From Lentinus brumalis (Eukaryota; Basidiomycota; Agaricomycetes; Polyporales; Polyporaceae), in NCBI GenBank assembly GCA_001792895.1, contig MARA01000072.1, positions 28,328 through 92,327 on the forward strand: DNA of 64,000 bases. The letters are read 5' to 3'. A model generated the notes under the pieces. That model did not search any database, had not been told where the DNA came from, and worked only from the letters and a program-made list of their open reading frames with translations. Below are positions 1-10,900 of this stretch, piece by piece (the first letter of the stretch is position 1; each line of letters begins with the position of its first letter). The position numbers were made by a program, and so were the translations under genes.

Positions 1-177
1 CGGTTGCCCGCTCGTTCGCTACTTATACCAATCACACCCACCTCCCTGCCACCAACCGCTCCTCCGCCGCAATTTATGCTCTCCAGCAACTCGACCGCTC
101 GCAACGTACATTCGGCCCAATAATGCTCACCCTTACCTCCCCCTAACCCTAAGGGGGTTACAGAAATACCTATCAAT
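1..177. repeat. Terminal part of a dispersed unit, copy 1
   Basis: These 177 bases match 22993-23169 with only a few mismatches. The last 53 bases (125-177) also match 21488-21540. The unit ends in a telomere-motif hairpin (CCCCCT..AGGGGG around CCCTAA) followed by ACAGAAATACCTATCAAT. Beyond base 177 the sequence is the broken DNMT1-like gene, so this is a junction. The unit continues left of the window. Confidence 0.85.
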
Positions 178-1036
178 GCCACCTTCGACTGTGTACTTAC
201 TGGCCTGCGATGCGTGAAGATTGTATTGAAGGAAACCCTTCACATTCTCGAAGAAGCAGTATTTGGGGCGTAGGAAGTCTACCCAGGACAGTAGGGTGAG
301 CATGAGGTGGCTTTTCCTGTCGTGCGCCTGCTGGTACATATTCAGCGTCGAGTGAGATTGGCTGCTACGTCGTCAGCTGAAGTTCATCAACAACACAGAA
401 AGCGGTGCGCACCATGGAAAGCCAGCTACGATGCAGTCTATCTGGCCTGGGACCGGCGGAGGCGGAAGCTCCTCCTTGCTCTTGATGTGAGTAGGTACCT
501 TGTCCCGCTGTCCTGCGTGGCATTTGACTGCGTACTTGAGAACGGTGTTGGAACACTGGTTGTATACAACGGTGGATGGAGAGTTCCTCCTGTAACATGC
601 AATCCATCAGCTCAATCCAAGACGTTGGGGCGGGCAGACCATACTTGAGCGTGTCCGCGGCACTGGGCGATATCTCCACGGCGTGCGTGACCTTCATGTG
701 CCCTGTCTGCTCCATGGATCGCCCAAACGCGCCGCAGCCAGCGAAGGGGTCGAATGCCCTGAGAGGGCTCTCCTTCTTGAGCGCTTCGTACTCCTCCAGC
801 TTGCTCAAGGCGTCCTGAAAACAACGAGAGCATACAGGGATCTTGCGGCGCTCCAGCTTCGTCTGAGTAGCCCAGAGCGGAGGGTCAGATGGAACAAGAT
901 ATTGCATGTAGAAGTGTAGTGGGGACAGATTGAGCCACTGGTCAAGGCCCATGTCGGGGGTGGACTTGGGATGCAGTACGGTGCAGCGCTTCAGCAGGTC
1001 TTCGGCCTTCACGACGATTGGCGGTGTGTCTGTCAT
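178..1036 (-). pseudogene. DNMT1-like cytosine-5 DNA methyltransferase, truncated
   Basis: Proposed exons are 1036-645, 589-413 and 364-178, with introns of 55 nt (GTATGG..TTACAG) and 48 nt (GTGCGC..ACGTAG). Splicing gives methyltransferase motif I (FDPFAGCGAFGRSMEQTG, then a VEISPSAADTLK stretch), motif IV with the catalytic Pro-Cys (GFPCSQSHSTLN) and motif VI (ENV in RPKYCFFENVKGFL). Reading stops at base 178, where the dispersed unit begins, so the target-recognition region and motifs VIII-X are absent. Only about 100 residues precede motif I, so the RFTS/BAH regions of a full DNMT1 are also missing here. An upstream ATG at 1066 is a possible alternative start. In the family this enzyme maintains 5-methylcytosine; this copy should be inactive. 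Confidence 0.8.
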
Positions 1037-1238
1037 GAAGAGCTCCCTCTGCAGTGTATCAGTCAATTTGAACGGTTGTCACTCGAGAGTGGTGCTAACC
1101 TCGTGGAGGAGAAGTAACGACCCTTCTGCCATGCTTGACGCCAAGTCCACAATGCGTCCCAACAATCGGAGGGTCACCGTAGGGGTCGATGTCCTGTTGT
1201 TGTGGAATGAGACAGTGGCAAGCACCCCCACTGCACAT

Positions 1239-1798
1239 GATCGTCCGGGACGACCATACCCGTTATGCATTGCTTTTGCTAGGGACATTGGCGAACGAAG
1301 CGCGGGCGCGAGACCGCTCCAGCAGATGGTCGTCCGGGACGACCATAACGGGCATGGAGATGACGAGCAACACGCGCGCGAGGGGCCCGTTGCGCCTGTG
1401 GTCGTCCGGGACGACCATGCCCACACAGAGTCCAAGGGACTTGCCGAGCAACGCGCGCGCGAGGGACCCTTCAGCAGACGGTCGTCCGGGACGACCATAC
1501 ATCCATGGAGATGACGAGTAACACGCGCGCGAGGGACCCGTTGCGCCTGTGGTCGTCCGGGACGACCAGTCCAAGGGACTTGACGAGCAACGCGCGCGCG
1601 AGGGACCCTTCAGCAGATGGTCGTCCGGGACGACCATAACGGGCATGGAGATGACGAGCAACACGCGCGCGAGGGACCCGTTGCGCCCGTGGTCGTCCGG
1701 GACGACCATGCCCACACAGTCCAAGGGACTTTACGAGCAACGCGCGCGCAAGGGACCCTTCAGCAGATGGTCGTGCAGATGGTCGTCCTAGACGACCA
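1239..1798. repeat. PAL1 palindrome array (central G)
   Basis: Eight copies of the odd palindrome TGGTCGTCC-N-GGACGACCA, or one-base variants, lie about 70-80 bases apart. The central base is G in the first seven; the last, near 1780, has CTAG in the middle. The intervening DNA repeats in two alternating spacer types. Reading frames through the array are by-products of the repeat. Confidence 0.9.
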
Positions 1799-1926
1799 TC
1801 GAGAAATTGGTGCGTTCAGAGTGAGCTACGCGTGAATTCACCCAACGCGTGTTGTACGGGACCAGTGAATAGTATCAATAAAATGAAACCTGCACTACAC
1901 ATGGATGTATCGGTGACCAGACCCAT

Positions 1927-4900
1927 TTATAATGTATGCTGGACGTCCCAATCCATGAAGTCGCGCAGGTCGGGGAAGGGGGGTGGGGCGGGCCGGGGGC
2001 CACTGATAGGCAACAGGCGGCTGACAGTAGGGGTGGGAGGAGTCGGGGGGCGTGGAAGCTCCAACATGAACCGGTACTGGCGTATAGGAGTGTGCGGCGC
2101 GGGGGTGGCTGGGCGAGAGAGATCTAGATCACGGAACGGGTTTGTGGGCGAGTCAAAAGGGGAGGTTGTGGGTGACTGGACAGGAGCATTGTTGGGCGAG
2201 TCCACAAAAGGGTTTGTGGGAGACTCGAGACTCAGCAGAGAATCAGAGCGTCGGTGCTGCTGGGGTGTGCGTGGTTGCCAGCCCCCTCGTGCAGACAGAT
2301 GATCTGATTCAAAACGCGGCTGCTCGATAGGTGGATCCTCTTCGTCTTCTTCCTCTTCCTCGCGGAGGTTCCGGGCGGCGGTGGCGTCTGCAGCCTCGCC
2401 TTCTTCGATGAATCTCTGAACCGCAGCTCTACAGTCCTCAACTTGCGCCATGGCCATAACCCAAGGGTCTGGCCTCCGCTGCTGGGGGTGCTCTTCCTCC
2501 TCTTCCTCTTCCTCTTCCTCTTGCTGTGGGCCGGGCAGGCGAGGACGACTGTTAACGGGAGGGGACCGGCGTGGAGAGTCTGGTTCCTCTTCCTCTTCCT
2601 CTTGCTGTGGGCCGGGCAGGCGAGGACTGTTAATGGGAGGCGACCCGCGAGGAGAGTGCCGAGGGATGGGAGAGTGGGGAGTGCTGATGCTACGTGTCAG
2701 GCTGCGACGTGGGCCAAAGACCTGCGGGGGTGCGACGGACTCGCGATGGTTAGCGCGTGCCTGCTGCGCTAACCATGCCTGGTCTTCCTCTTCGAGGACC
2801 TCTCTTTCGTTGCGAACCTGCTGTGCCAGGTCCTCGGGGTCATAAAGGGCAATGTCGCGCACACTGTCAAGTAGACGTCTGTTGACGGCGATGTTGACGG
2901 TGGGGCCGGTGAGATCCTCGGGGTAGCGAAGCCAGCCGTTTGTGTTGTGTCTGGCCTTGGTGTCCCACATGCGATCAGTACTCGCGTGCGGAACCCACAA
3001 AAGGCCTAGGAACTTCTCTTTGAGAAGGAGGCGCACAATGTTGGAACTCCGTGTGGTTAGGCTGTCGAGTTCTGCCAGGTAGTCGCGGAAGTATTGAGCA
3101 TTGCGGAAGTTCTGGAGGTTAGGCGCAATCGGCTTGCCCTTGGGAGGATAATAACGCGGGAACATCATGTCCTTCCACTCGTCTTCGGACAAGATCCGTA
3201 TGTACGCAGCCTGGAAGGGGAGCGCGGTGACACTCTTGAATACTTCCTCGTTGGCCGCCTGGCGCTCGGCAAGGGACATGGTTAGGCGGGAGGGGGCCAG
3301 ACGCGAGCGGAAGTTGGGGGCGCACTGAATGATGTCGGAAGGGAATTGGGCCCAGATTTTGGAGAAAACACCATCCAACGGCCGCTCGGGTTCAAGGTCC
3401 TCGAATCCGCCGAGGTTGTCGACGTCATCCCCAGTCATCTGAAGGCGTCGCTGGCGACGAAGCCCGCGGTCCTGCAGGCCAAAGTCATGCAGCACGGGCT
3501 CCTGGAGAAGGGTGACCTCCTGGGTCGGGCGCCGGTTGTTGGTCCGCTCGCGGTTGGAGCGCGACAGCCTGGACAGCCCGAGTGCCATGCCAGAAACCGC
3601 CTGCTGAGCGGCAGGGAAGCCTCCTGTCTGCCCATACATCAGGCCGAGTTGGAATGGGTCGATCGTGCGGTCCGCGGGCAGACGGAGGTAGCCCCCACCG
3701 CGGTCACGAACAATGGCGCATATGAAGTACACCCCACGTGGTTCCAGGCATGGTACCATGTTGTCCTCGTCCACCTCCGCCCCTGCATTCTCCTCGTCCT
3801 CGGGATCGGCGTCGGGGTCATACCAGTATGCACATGCCTTCGCGAGCTCCTGCTCAGCCGGGCGCTCGCTGGGCCGGTACATCACTGCATTCATCATGTA
3901 CACGGTGACCGAGGCGAGCATCATGTTTGGCATCCAGCGGCGAGCCGCCCCTGGAGTGTCCTTGATCTCACTCAAGAGCTTGTACATGGCTGCCAGTCGG
4001 TAGAACTTGAAGTACCTAGGGAGAGGGTCGGTCTGCGTTCACAAAGATATTCTAACCGGACGTACCACCACATAGAGGCAGGGATCGCAAGTATGGATTG
4101 TTCCACCAGCGCATTGGGGAAGTCCGTAAGAGACTGCCTCGCATAGGCCGCATTGACACGAATCTCGAAACGGGCTGTACCGTCCTGTATGACACCGTTT
4201 CGCCCTGCACAGTCCAGGAAGGTGGTGCTAATGGTGTCCATGTCTTGCAAGAGCTTCTCAATTTTGCCTGGAATGAGGTCGTACGAGCCGCGCCGACGAT
4301 AAACCCCGTTGTTCATTTGGTAGGTGGCCGCCTTGTCCGTGGTGTAGACATTGCAATAGACAACATGATCATGCCGCCCGCGGCTGCGAGGTTCTAGGCG
4401 GAAACCGGCAAAGTCAGAGAGATGAGCGCTGGCATCCTGACGGTATAGCTTCTGGCTGCGTGCCAGGTCCTGCTCGACATTCGGTCCAATGGAAGGAAGG
4501 GCGTGGCGAATGAGACGAGGATGAGCAACAGTAAGCCACTGCAGCACGTAGCCCTCTTCGTGAATGTCGATGGCGACGTCAACAAACCAGCGGGTTTGCA
4601 CCTCCTCCGCAGGAACCAAGGTCAGGTCCAAGGGAGCCAGCAACGCCTCGAGAGCCTCCCTCCGGGCCTCCTCGTCACCGGGATCATGGAGTGTCTGAGC
4701 TTTGACTCCTCGCGCCTCGACCTCGAAGAACGCGTCCGCGAACGACGCCCCGAGGAGGGCGAGCTTTTGCAGGAACAGCGGGGCAAAGTCATCCAGCGCG
4801 GAAGCAGGAAGGTCGTGGGTGATCGTGCCAAGTTGCCCTCCGCCGCCGCGCGCGAGAGTGGTTGCATGGGATAGTTGTTGGGCCATTGCGCGGCTACCTC

Positions 4901-5481
4901 GGGCAGGAGTTCACGGACGCTTGGTAGCAGGGCTCGGTCATAGATGCTGGCGAAATGCTCCGGAGGAATGGCAGGGTTCGTGTGGGGGTCGAACCGGTGG
5001 GGAAAGAACACGCGCACTTGATGGCGGACTCCGTATTTGGCAAACATGAAGTTTGGGATCTTGTGAAGCGGAACTTCAACCATGCGCTCCTGCGCTAGTC
5101 AGCTCGTACTACGTGCGATGGTGACTCAACACTCACTCCCCGTCTAATAGGATACGTAAGGTGCACGTCCGTGGTGAGCGTTTCGCGGAAGGGCGGCACT
5201 GCGTGGATCGAGAGCGCTGCTGTGAAGGGCAGATGCTCGGTGAGGCCGATCAGAGAGTCGAAGTCCCTGCTGACAGTCGGAGACTCGGGAGCATCGAGGT
5301 CGAGGGTCGGATTGAGAAACAAACGACGCGCCTCTCCGTCGATGTCGGCCCGCCCAGCAAGAATGTACTGCATAAACGCGTGGCCGTCATCGTCAGTGTC
5401 AGCCAAGTCACGAGCAGTCAAGAGAAACTCTTCCAGCCCAACGGTCTTGGGAGGGAGGTACTCGTCAGGGAACAGAGGCAT
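1927..5481 (-). CDS. Large uncharacterised protein with Glu-rich low-complexity C-terminus
   Basis: I do not recognise the family. It starts at 5481 (MPLFPDEYLPPKT), with a TATA-like ATTATATAG about 35 bases upstream. The 47-nt intron at 5090-5136 (GTGAGT..GCGCAG) and the 49-nt intron at 4017-4065 (GTACGT..CCCTAG) join frames cleanly. Near 4880-4900 the frame changes (QWPNNYPMQ to MAQQLSHATT) without an intron I could identify, so a frameshift, a missed intron or two genes are possible. The last exon, 4016-1927, is long. It encodes a folded-looking first part and a tail rich in Pro, Arg and Ser with Glu runs of 6-10 residues, typical of a nuclear protein, and ends DWDVQHTL. No signal peptide or membrane segment is obvious. 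Confidence 0.6.
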
Positions 5482-5762
5482 GGTGAGTTGAACATACCCC
5501 GCCGCCGCCGCCGTTCTATATAATATCCTGGAACGAAAAATTTCCCCTCTCAGATGGGGAGTGATGCCGCCATGGGATTACCCACCAGCCACATTATCGA
5601 TTACCCCCGGATGATCGCTGTGCCCTGGGTAAACGGAAATGCCTGAATGGTCAGTATGTTGGCCACAACTGTTTACCCTAACTGCCTGACCACGCCGATC
5701 ACCATTGTTTACCATATTGAGCAAGTATGTTACGGGTGGTTAACGAGACCGCTGGCTACTTA

Positions 5763-6503
5763 TTTGCCGTTATTTACCTGTGTGGTTCGCGCGTGTATTC
5801 TCAGGACGCGCCGAACGCAAGCCCGTTCAATAACGGTGGTCGTCCAGGACGACCACAGGCGGGGGGACCCCACCAGACGCCGGCGGTGGGCACTCCCACG
5901 TACGCAGTGGCGCGATACTCCCGTCGGTACATGTTTGCCGTTATTTACCTGTGTGGTTCGCGTGTATATGCTCATGCCGCGCCGAACGCAACCCTTGGTG
6001 GTCGTCCAGGACGACCACAGGGCGGGGGAGCCCAGTGGTGCGCCAGCGCTTGTGCGTGGTGTCCCGCACATACTGTGGTCGTCCAGGACGACCACAGGCA
6101 GGGGCAGGCCCACGAGGCGCCGGCGCTGCGCACTGCCGCTTACTCAATGGCGGGGTGTTCCAGCGGGTCCATATTTGCCCTTATTTACCTGTGTGGTTCG
6201 CGGTGGATAAAATCAGGAGGCGCCGAACGCAAGCCTAACTGGTCGTCCAGGACGACCACAGACGGGGGAGCCCCATGGTGCGCCAGCGCTTGTGCGTCGT
6301 GTCCCGCACATACTGTGGTCGTCCAGGACGACCACAGGCGGGGGCAGCCCCACCAGACGCCGGCGCTGGGCACTGCCGCCTTTATCTACTTACCTGAGTT
6401 ACGTACAGTGGCGTAGTCGGTTCTTATAAATCTGTTCTCTGTACTCAGTGGCGCGGTACTCCAGCAGGTACATATTTGCCCTTATTTACCTGTGTGGCTC
6501 GCG
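5763..6503. repeat. Interleaved repeats with five PAL1 copies (central A)
   Basis: A ~30-bp motif centred on TTATTTACCTGTGTGG recurs near 5768, 5940, 6180 and 6480. Between these lie PAL1 palindromes near 5838, 5998, 6077, 6240 and 6317, all with central A. The block lies upstream of the gene at 1927-5481. I see no coding sequence in 5525-6700. Confidence 0.8.
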
Positions 6504-6739
6504 TGGATATGCTCAGCCTTTGACTAATACAGTCTGCCCCGAACGCCAGGCCGGTGGTTACCACCCTCTCTATGCAAACGACCAGAATCGCATACGCTAG
6601 TAAACGGTTGCATTGAGGTCCCAAGCCCTGACAGTAGAGGTGTTGAGAGAGACTAAAGTGTCGGCCCTGCTGCCTTGGTTCGTAGACAGTCTAGATAGTG
6701 CGTGAGGCAGTAAAAAATACCCGAGCCTGCAAGAACACG

Positions 6740-6814
6740 CAGCCCCGCAGGAATCGAACCTGCGACCGCTCGATGCCTTCGCAGAGCGGCTTACCCACTA
6801 AGCCAGGAGGGCTG
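6740..6814 (-). tRNA. tRNA-like gene, copy 1 (isotype unresolved)
   Basis: On the minus strand, CAGCCCT pairs with GGGGCTG as an acceptor stem. A good A box (TGGCTTAGTGG), a good B box (GGTTCGATTCC) and a T stem GCAGG/CCTGC are present. The anticodon arm is odd: CCGCTC/GAGCGG encloses a loop of about 12 nt instead of 7. A T6 run, a possible Pol III terminator, lies about 20 bases downstream. It could be an aberrant tRNA or a tRNA-derived Pol III unit. Confidence 0.6.
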
Positions 6815-6897
6815 ATGCTCAGTACCATCAGCACCGCGTCCCACCCCAATAACACGGTGTCGCCAGCTGACTGACAAAAAACATACGAGCAGTGAAA

Positions 6898-6971
6898 CAG
6901 CCCCGCAGGAATCGAACCTGCGACCGCTCAATGCATTGCACAGCGGCTTACCCACTAAGCCAGGAGGGCTG
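6898..6971 (-). tRNA. tRNA-like gene, copy 2
   Basis: This is the second member of a tandem ~158-bp repeat. Its A box, B box and acceptor stem match copy 1. The anticodon-arm region differs (GTGCAATGCATTG between CCGCT and AGCGG). A T6 run lies downstream on the minus strand. Confidence 0.6.
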
Positions 6972-7056
6972 GTGCTCAGTACCATCAGAACCCCGTGTCA
7001 TGCCAATAAGCTGCCGTTGTCAGGCGACAAAAAAAGTCACTCGCCACTTATTATAC

Positions 7057-7131
7057 CAGCCCCGCAGGAATCGAACCTGCGACCGCTCGATGCCTTCGCA
7101 GAGCGGCTTACCCACTACGCCAGTAGGGCTG
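7057..7131 (-). tRNA. tRNA-like gene, copy 3
   Basis: This is the third tandem copy, about 159 bp from copy 2. The anticodon arm is as in copy 1. Two base changes lie in the 5' third (CCTACTGGCG), and the A and B boxes are still recognisable. A T7 run lies downstream on the minus strand. Confidence 0.6.
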
Positions 7132-7366
7132 GTACACAGACCGACCCGAAACTAACCCTCACATGGAAGCAGCCCTCTGGACTCAGTGGTGAACAGAGAA
7201 CAGAAGAACCGACGCTACCGTAAGTAACTCAGGTAATAGGTAACAATTTAATACCCCGCCGGCCCGGTGGCTCAGTAAGGACCGATCTGATATACGGTAA
7301 GTCACTCAGCTTATTAAGATGTATGTACGAATTTATGGTGCTAAGCGCCACCCGGCCGTGTACATG

Positions 7367-7673
7367 CGTGGTCGTCCAGGACGACCAGTGTGCGCCGGGA
7401 ACCCCGGCCGTGCTGGCTCTGCCACTAGGGACATTGAAACTCTCAAAACATTTCCATGTCCCGGACTCACCATCAGGCAGAGAACCGTGGCTAGAGAGAG
7501 AGAGAGAGAGAGAGAGATATTCATTTAGTAGTCATTAAACCCTAAAGTGCAGCGCTACACGACCGTGCCCACAGCCCACCATGTGGTCGTCCAGGACGAC
7601 CACGGTGTACACTGAGCCCGCGGAGATTAAGCACTCGTCCCTCCAGCCCGCTATAGTCGTCCAGGACGACCAT
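7367..7673. repeat. Three scattered PAL1 palindromes and a (GA)n microsatellite
   Basis: PAL1 copies lie near 7369, 7582 and 7653. A (GA)n run of about 24 bases occupies roughly 7493-7517. I see no gene in 7135-7920. Confidence 0.8.
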
Positions 7674-7923
7674 TTAGCCATGCTGAGCTGTGCACCAGAA
7701 ACATTGAAACTCCCAATCAAATTGCATGTATCGCACACAACAGCAGAGAAGTCACTTAAGTACTCATTATCATCGAGTACAGCGGGACCTCAGGCACCAT
7801 GGAACGGTTGTACATATATACGCATCAATGATACAAGATCTAAAGTACATGCGACAGCGGCGGCCCAAGAAACTAGAGGGGTAACTACGTCTTTGCTATG
7901 TGTGTAGTCCGTTACCCGCTCCT

Positions 7924-10900
7924 CTATGACCGCTTCGCTCTCCTCCGCTTGTCCTTGGCCTTGTCCGCCTTGGCCTCCTGGTCCGCCTTCCCTGCCTTCC
8001 TGGGGCCCATTTTGGCGGTGAGCTCCGAGGCGGCCCCGACGTCGCTCAACTTGTCGAGCAAGTCCGTGTTGCGGCCCTTCCTCAGGCTGCTGCGTCGCTC
8101 GTCCCCGGCCACCACCTGCGCGGGGCTGACCTCAGCGCGCTTCCGTTTGCGGGTGCTGGGACCTGGCTCGCCCTGCGGGATGTCGTCCAAGTCGTCGACC
8201 GTGCCGCCGAAGTAGGTCTCGAAGGTGGAGTCGCGCGTGGCCTCCCCGTCGATGTCCATCCCCGTGTGGTCCAGGCGGGGCGAGTACCGGTGCCACTCGT
8301 CCATCTGGAACTCGCCGCCGCCCTGCTCCTGCTCGTCGGCGGTCTCGTCGGTGCCCTCAGGCTGCCGCGCGCCGCCCGCGGTCTCGTCCGCGCCGCCGCC
8401 CTGCTGCTGCTCGTCGGCGGTCTCGTCGGTGCCCTCAGGCTGCCGCGCGCCGCCCGCGGTCTCGTCCGCGCCGCCGCCCTGCTGCTGCTCGTCGGCGGTC
8501 TCGTCGGTGCCCTCAGGCTGCCGCGCGCCGCCCGCGGTCTCGTCCGCGCCGCCGCCCTGCTGCTGCTTGTCGGCGGTCTCGTCCGCGCCGCCGCCCTGCT
8601 GCTGCTTGTCGGCAGTGTTGTCGGCACCGTCGCCCTGCGGCGGGGCGCCCGCGGTTTGGGACTCGCCGCCCTGCGTCTGGCCATCGGTCGGGGCAACGGT
8701 CTGAGGCGGGGGGGCCTCGTCATCGCTCGTCGGGACCGTGGCGGGTGTCTTGGGGGCCTTGCGCCCGCGCCCGCGCCCGCCCTTGCTGGGGGAGTTGCTA
8801 GGACCAGCGGCCGTCACGGTCTTCTTGGCGGACAGGGCGGTCGCCGATTTACGGGGGGCCCTGGCCCTGCCCTTGCCCTTGCTTGCGCGAGTGGCAGTCT
8901 CCGGGACGGGGTTCTCCTCGTCCTCGGTCTCGGGCTCATCGGGCACCACCTCTTCCTCGACGATGTCCTGCAATCCCGAGGGTAGCATCGGGAGGACGAG
9001 CTTCTCTGTAGACCGAGTCAGCACAGTCAACAAACCATAGCAAAAAAACTTACTCATGTTGTCCGACGTCTCCAAGAACGCCATGAGGATCTGCGCCTTC
9101 GTGAACGACAGGATGTTCAAGAAGATGTCCGTCAGCGTCTTGAGGATCATGCGGTAGACGATGACGTCCTTCGTCTGGGGAAGGCGCCAAACGCGGCCGA
9201 CGAGTTGAGCGTCCTCCTGGCGGGACCAAGTGTTGTCCTGCACTAGCATTAGCAGCCGCAGACGGTCGGCGAACGCAGAGCTTACCAAGATGATGAGGAT
9301 GTTGGCCTCCGCAATATTGAGGCCAGTGAGGCCGACGTTGGACAAGATCAGGACTCGCGGTCCCTCCCTGCCGGCCTTCTTGAACGCGATGAGGTCCGTG
9401 TTGCGCGCCGTCATCGATTTCTTGCCGTTGATCTCCACGCAGCTGATGCCGTAGAACGACAGGACCTAGAAGTGTGTCAGCACATTTATAAGCGAAAACA
9501 AAGCGAGGGGAAGGCGACATAGATGACGACCTTGTCAGGGGGGGAGTTAGGGCCACGCGGCTTGGCGATCCAGTCCGTGGTGGGCACCAGCATGTCCTGC
9601 ATGTACATGTCGGGGTCGCGCTGGTAGTCTGAGCGGGGAAGCTCAGAGTCCTCCAAAACGTCGGACACCTGGAAGTTGGGGTTGACGACCAGGGGCGGGC
9701 GGTTGTCTTGCTCGAGGTGGTACTTGAGCAGCCGCAAGATCGAGTTCAACTTCGTGGAGGGCTGGAACTTGTAGTCCTCCAGGTTCGCAGGCAGGTAGGC
9801 ATCATTATCGGCGAGCCTCCAGTGCGTGTGCGTGCGGCGAAACTTGACGTAGAAACTCTGGGGGAGAATCAGTACTCGCGAAACAATCTCCAAGCGAGGG
9901 TGTGGTCGTCCTGGACGACCGTGCGCGCAAGGGCTCGCGCGGCGACCAAGCGCCCGCATTGGCCTCCACACACGAGTGGTCGTCCTGGACGACCATGCGC
10001 GCAGGGGCTCGCGCGGCGACCAAGCGCCCGCATTGGCCTCCACACACGAGTGGTCGTCCTGGACGACCATGCGCGCAGGGGCTCGCGCGGCGACCAAGCG
10101 CCCGCATTGGCCTCCACACACGAGTGGTCGTCCTGGACGACCATGCGCGCAGGGACTCGCGCGGCGACCAAGCGCCCGCGTTGGCCTCCACATGAGTGGT
10201 CGTCTTGGACGACCATGCGCGAGGGGTCGCGCGATGAAAAAGCGCTCAGAGGGGTGCCCCCACGCATGGTCGTCCTGGACGACCAGCTGCGAGACTGTAG
10301 TCAGTGATGGAAAAGAAAACTCACATGGCCAAAGTTCTTGGCGACCGTCGGCAATGTCGAACCGTACTCATCGACGGTCGCCTGCGCGTGCTCCTCCAAG
10401 ACGGTGGCCTCTCGCGGGAACGGCTCGAGGGTGAGGACGACCTCGTTGTACTTGTCGAGGCCAGAGATGGCATTGCCCTGCCAGTCGACCGAGTGGATCG
10501 TTCGTCGGATGACGTGGGGGGAGAAGACCGCGCGCAACCCGGAGACAAGCCCCGTGAAACTCTGGAGCTGCGCCTTCTTCTCTGGCAGGTCGACCTTGGA
10601 CTCGCTGACCGATTGCACGAAGTTGTCGGTCTCCCGGAGCTTCTGGAACTCCTTCGTGGCCTTGCGGTTCGCCGCCAAGATCTCCGTCCTCATCTCGGCC
10701 TCCCAGGTGGGGTCGTCGGTCCCCTTGATGTCGAGGATCTGGCCGAGATGCCAGACATCCTGGAAGAATTGTTAGTGGATGAATTCCCCGGCGTGGCCGA
10801 CTACTCACCAGCGGACTGTTGACGATCGGGGTCGCGGTCATCCCGACCGCCCCAAACGCGCGCAGGCGCAGACCTTTCAACGCAGCCGACCACTTGGTGA

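Noticed and set aside
125..177. Helitron 3' end (hairpin close to a fixed terminus)
   Set aside because: The terminus is TATCAAT rather than CTRR, and no Rep/helicase gene is near.
1079..1835. Frames of 70-190 codons with RPGRP and VVRDDH motifs
   Set aside because: These are translations of PAL1 and its spacers, not conserved protein.
8225..8985. Plus-strand frames of 159-239 codons over the SNF2 tail
   Set aside because: Shadow of the minus-strand tandem coding repeat; the minus frame joins to helicase motifs V and VI.
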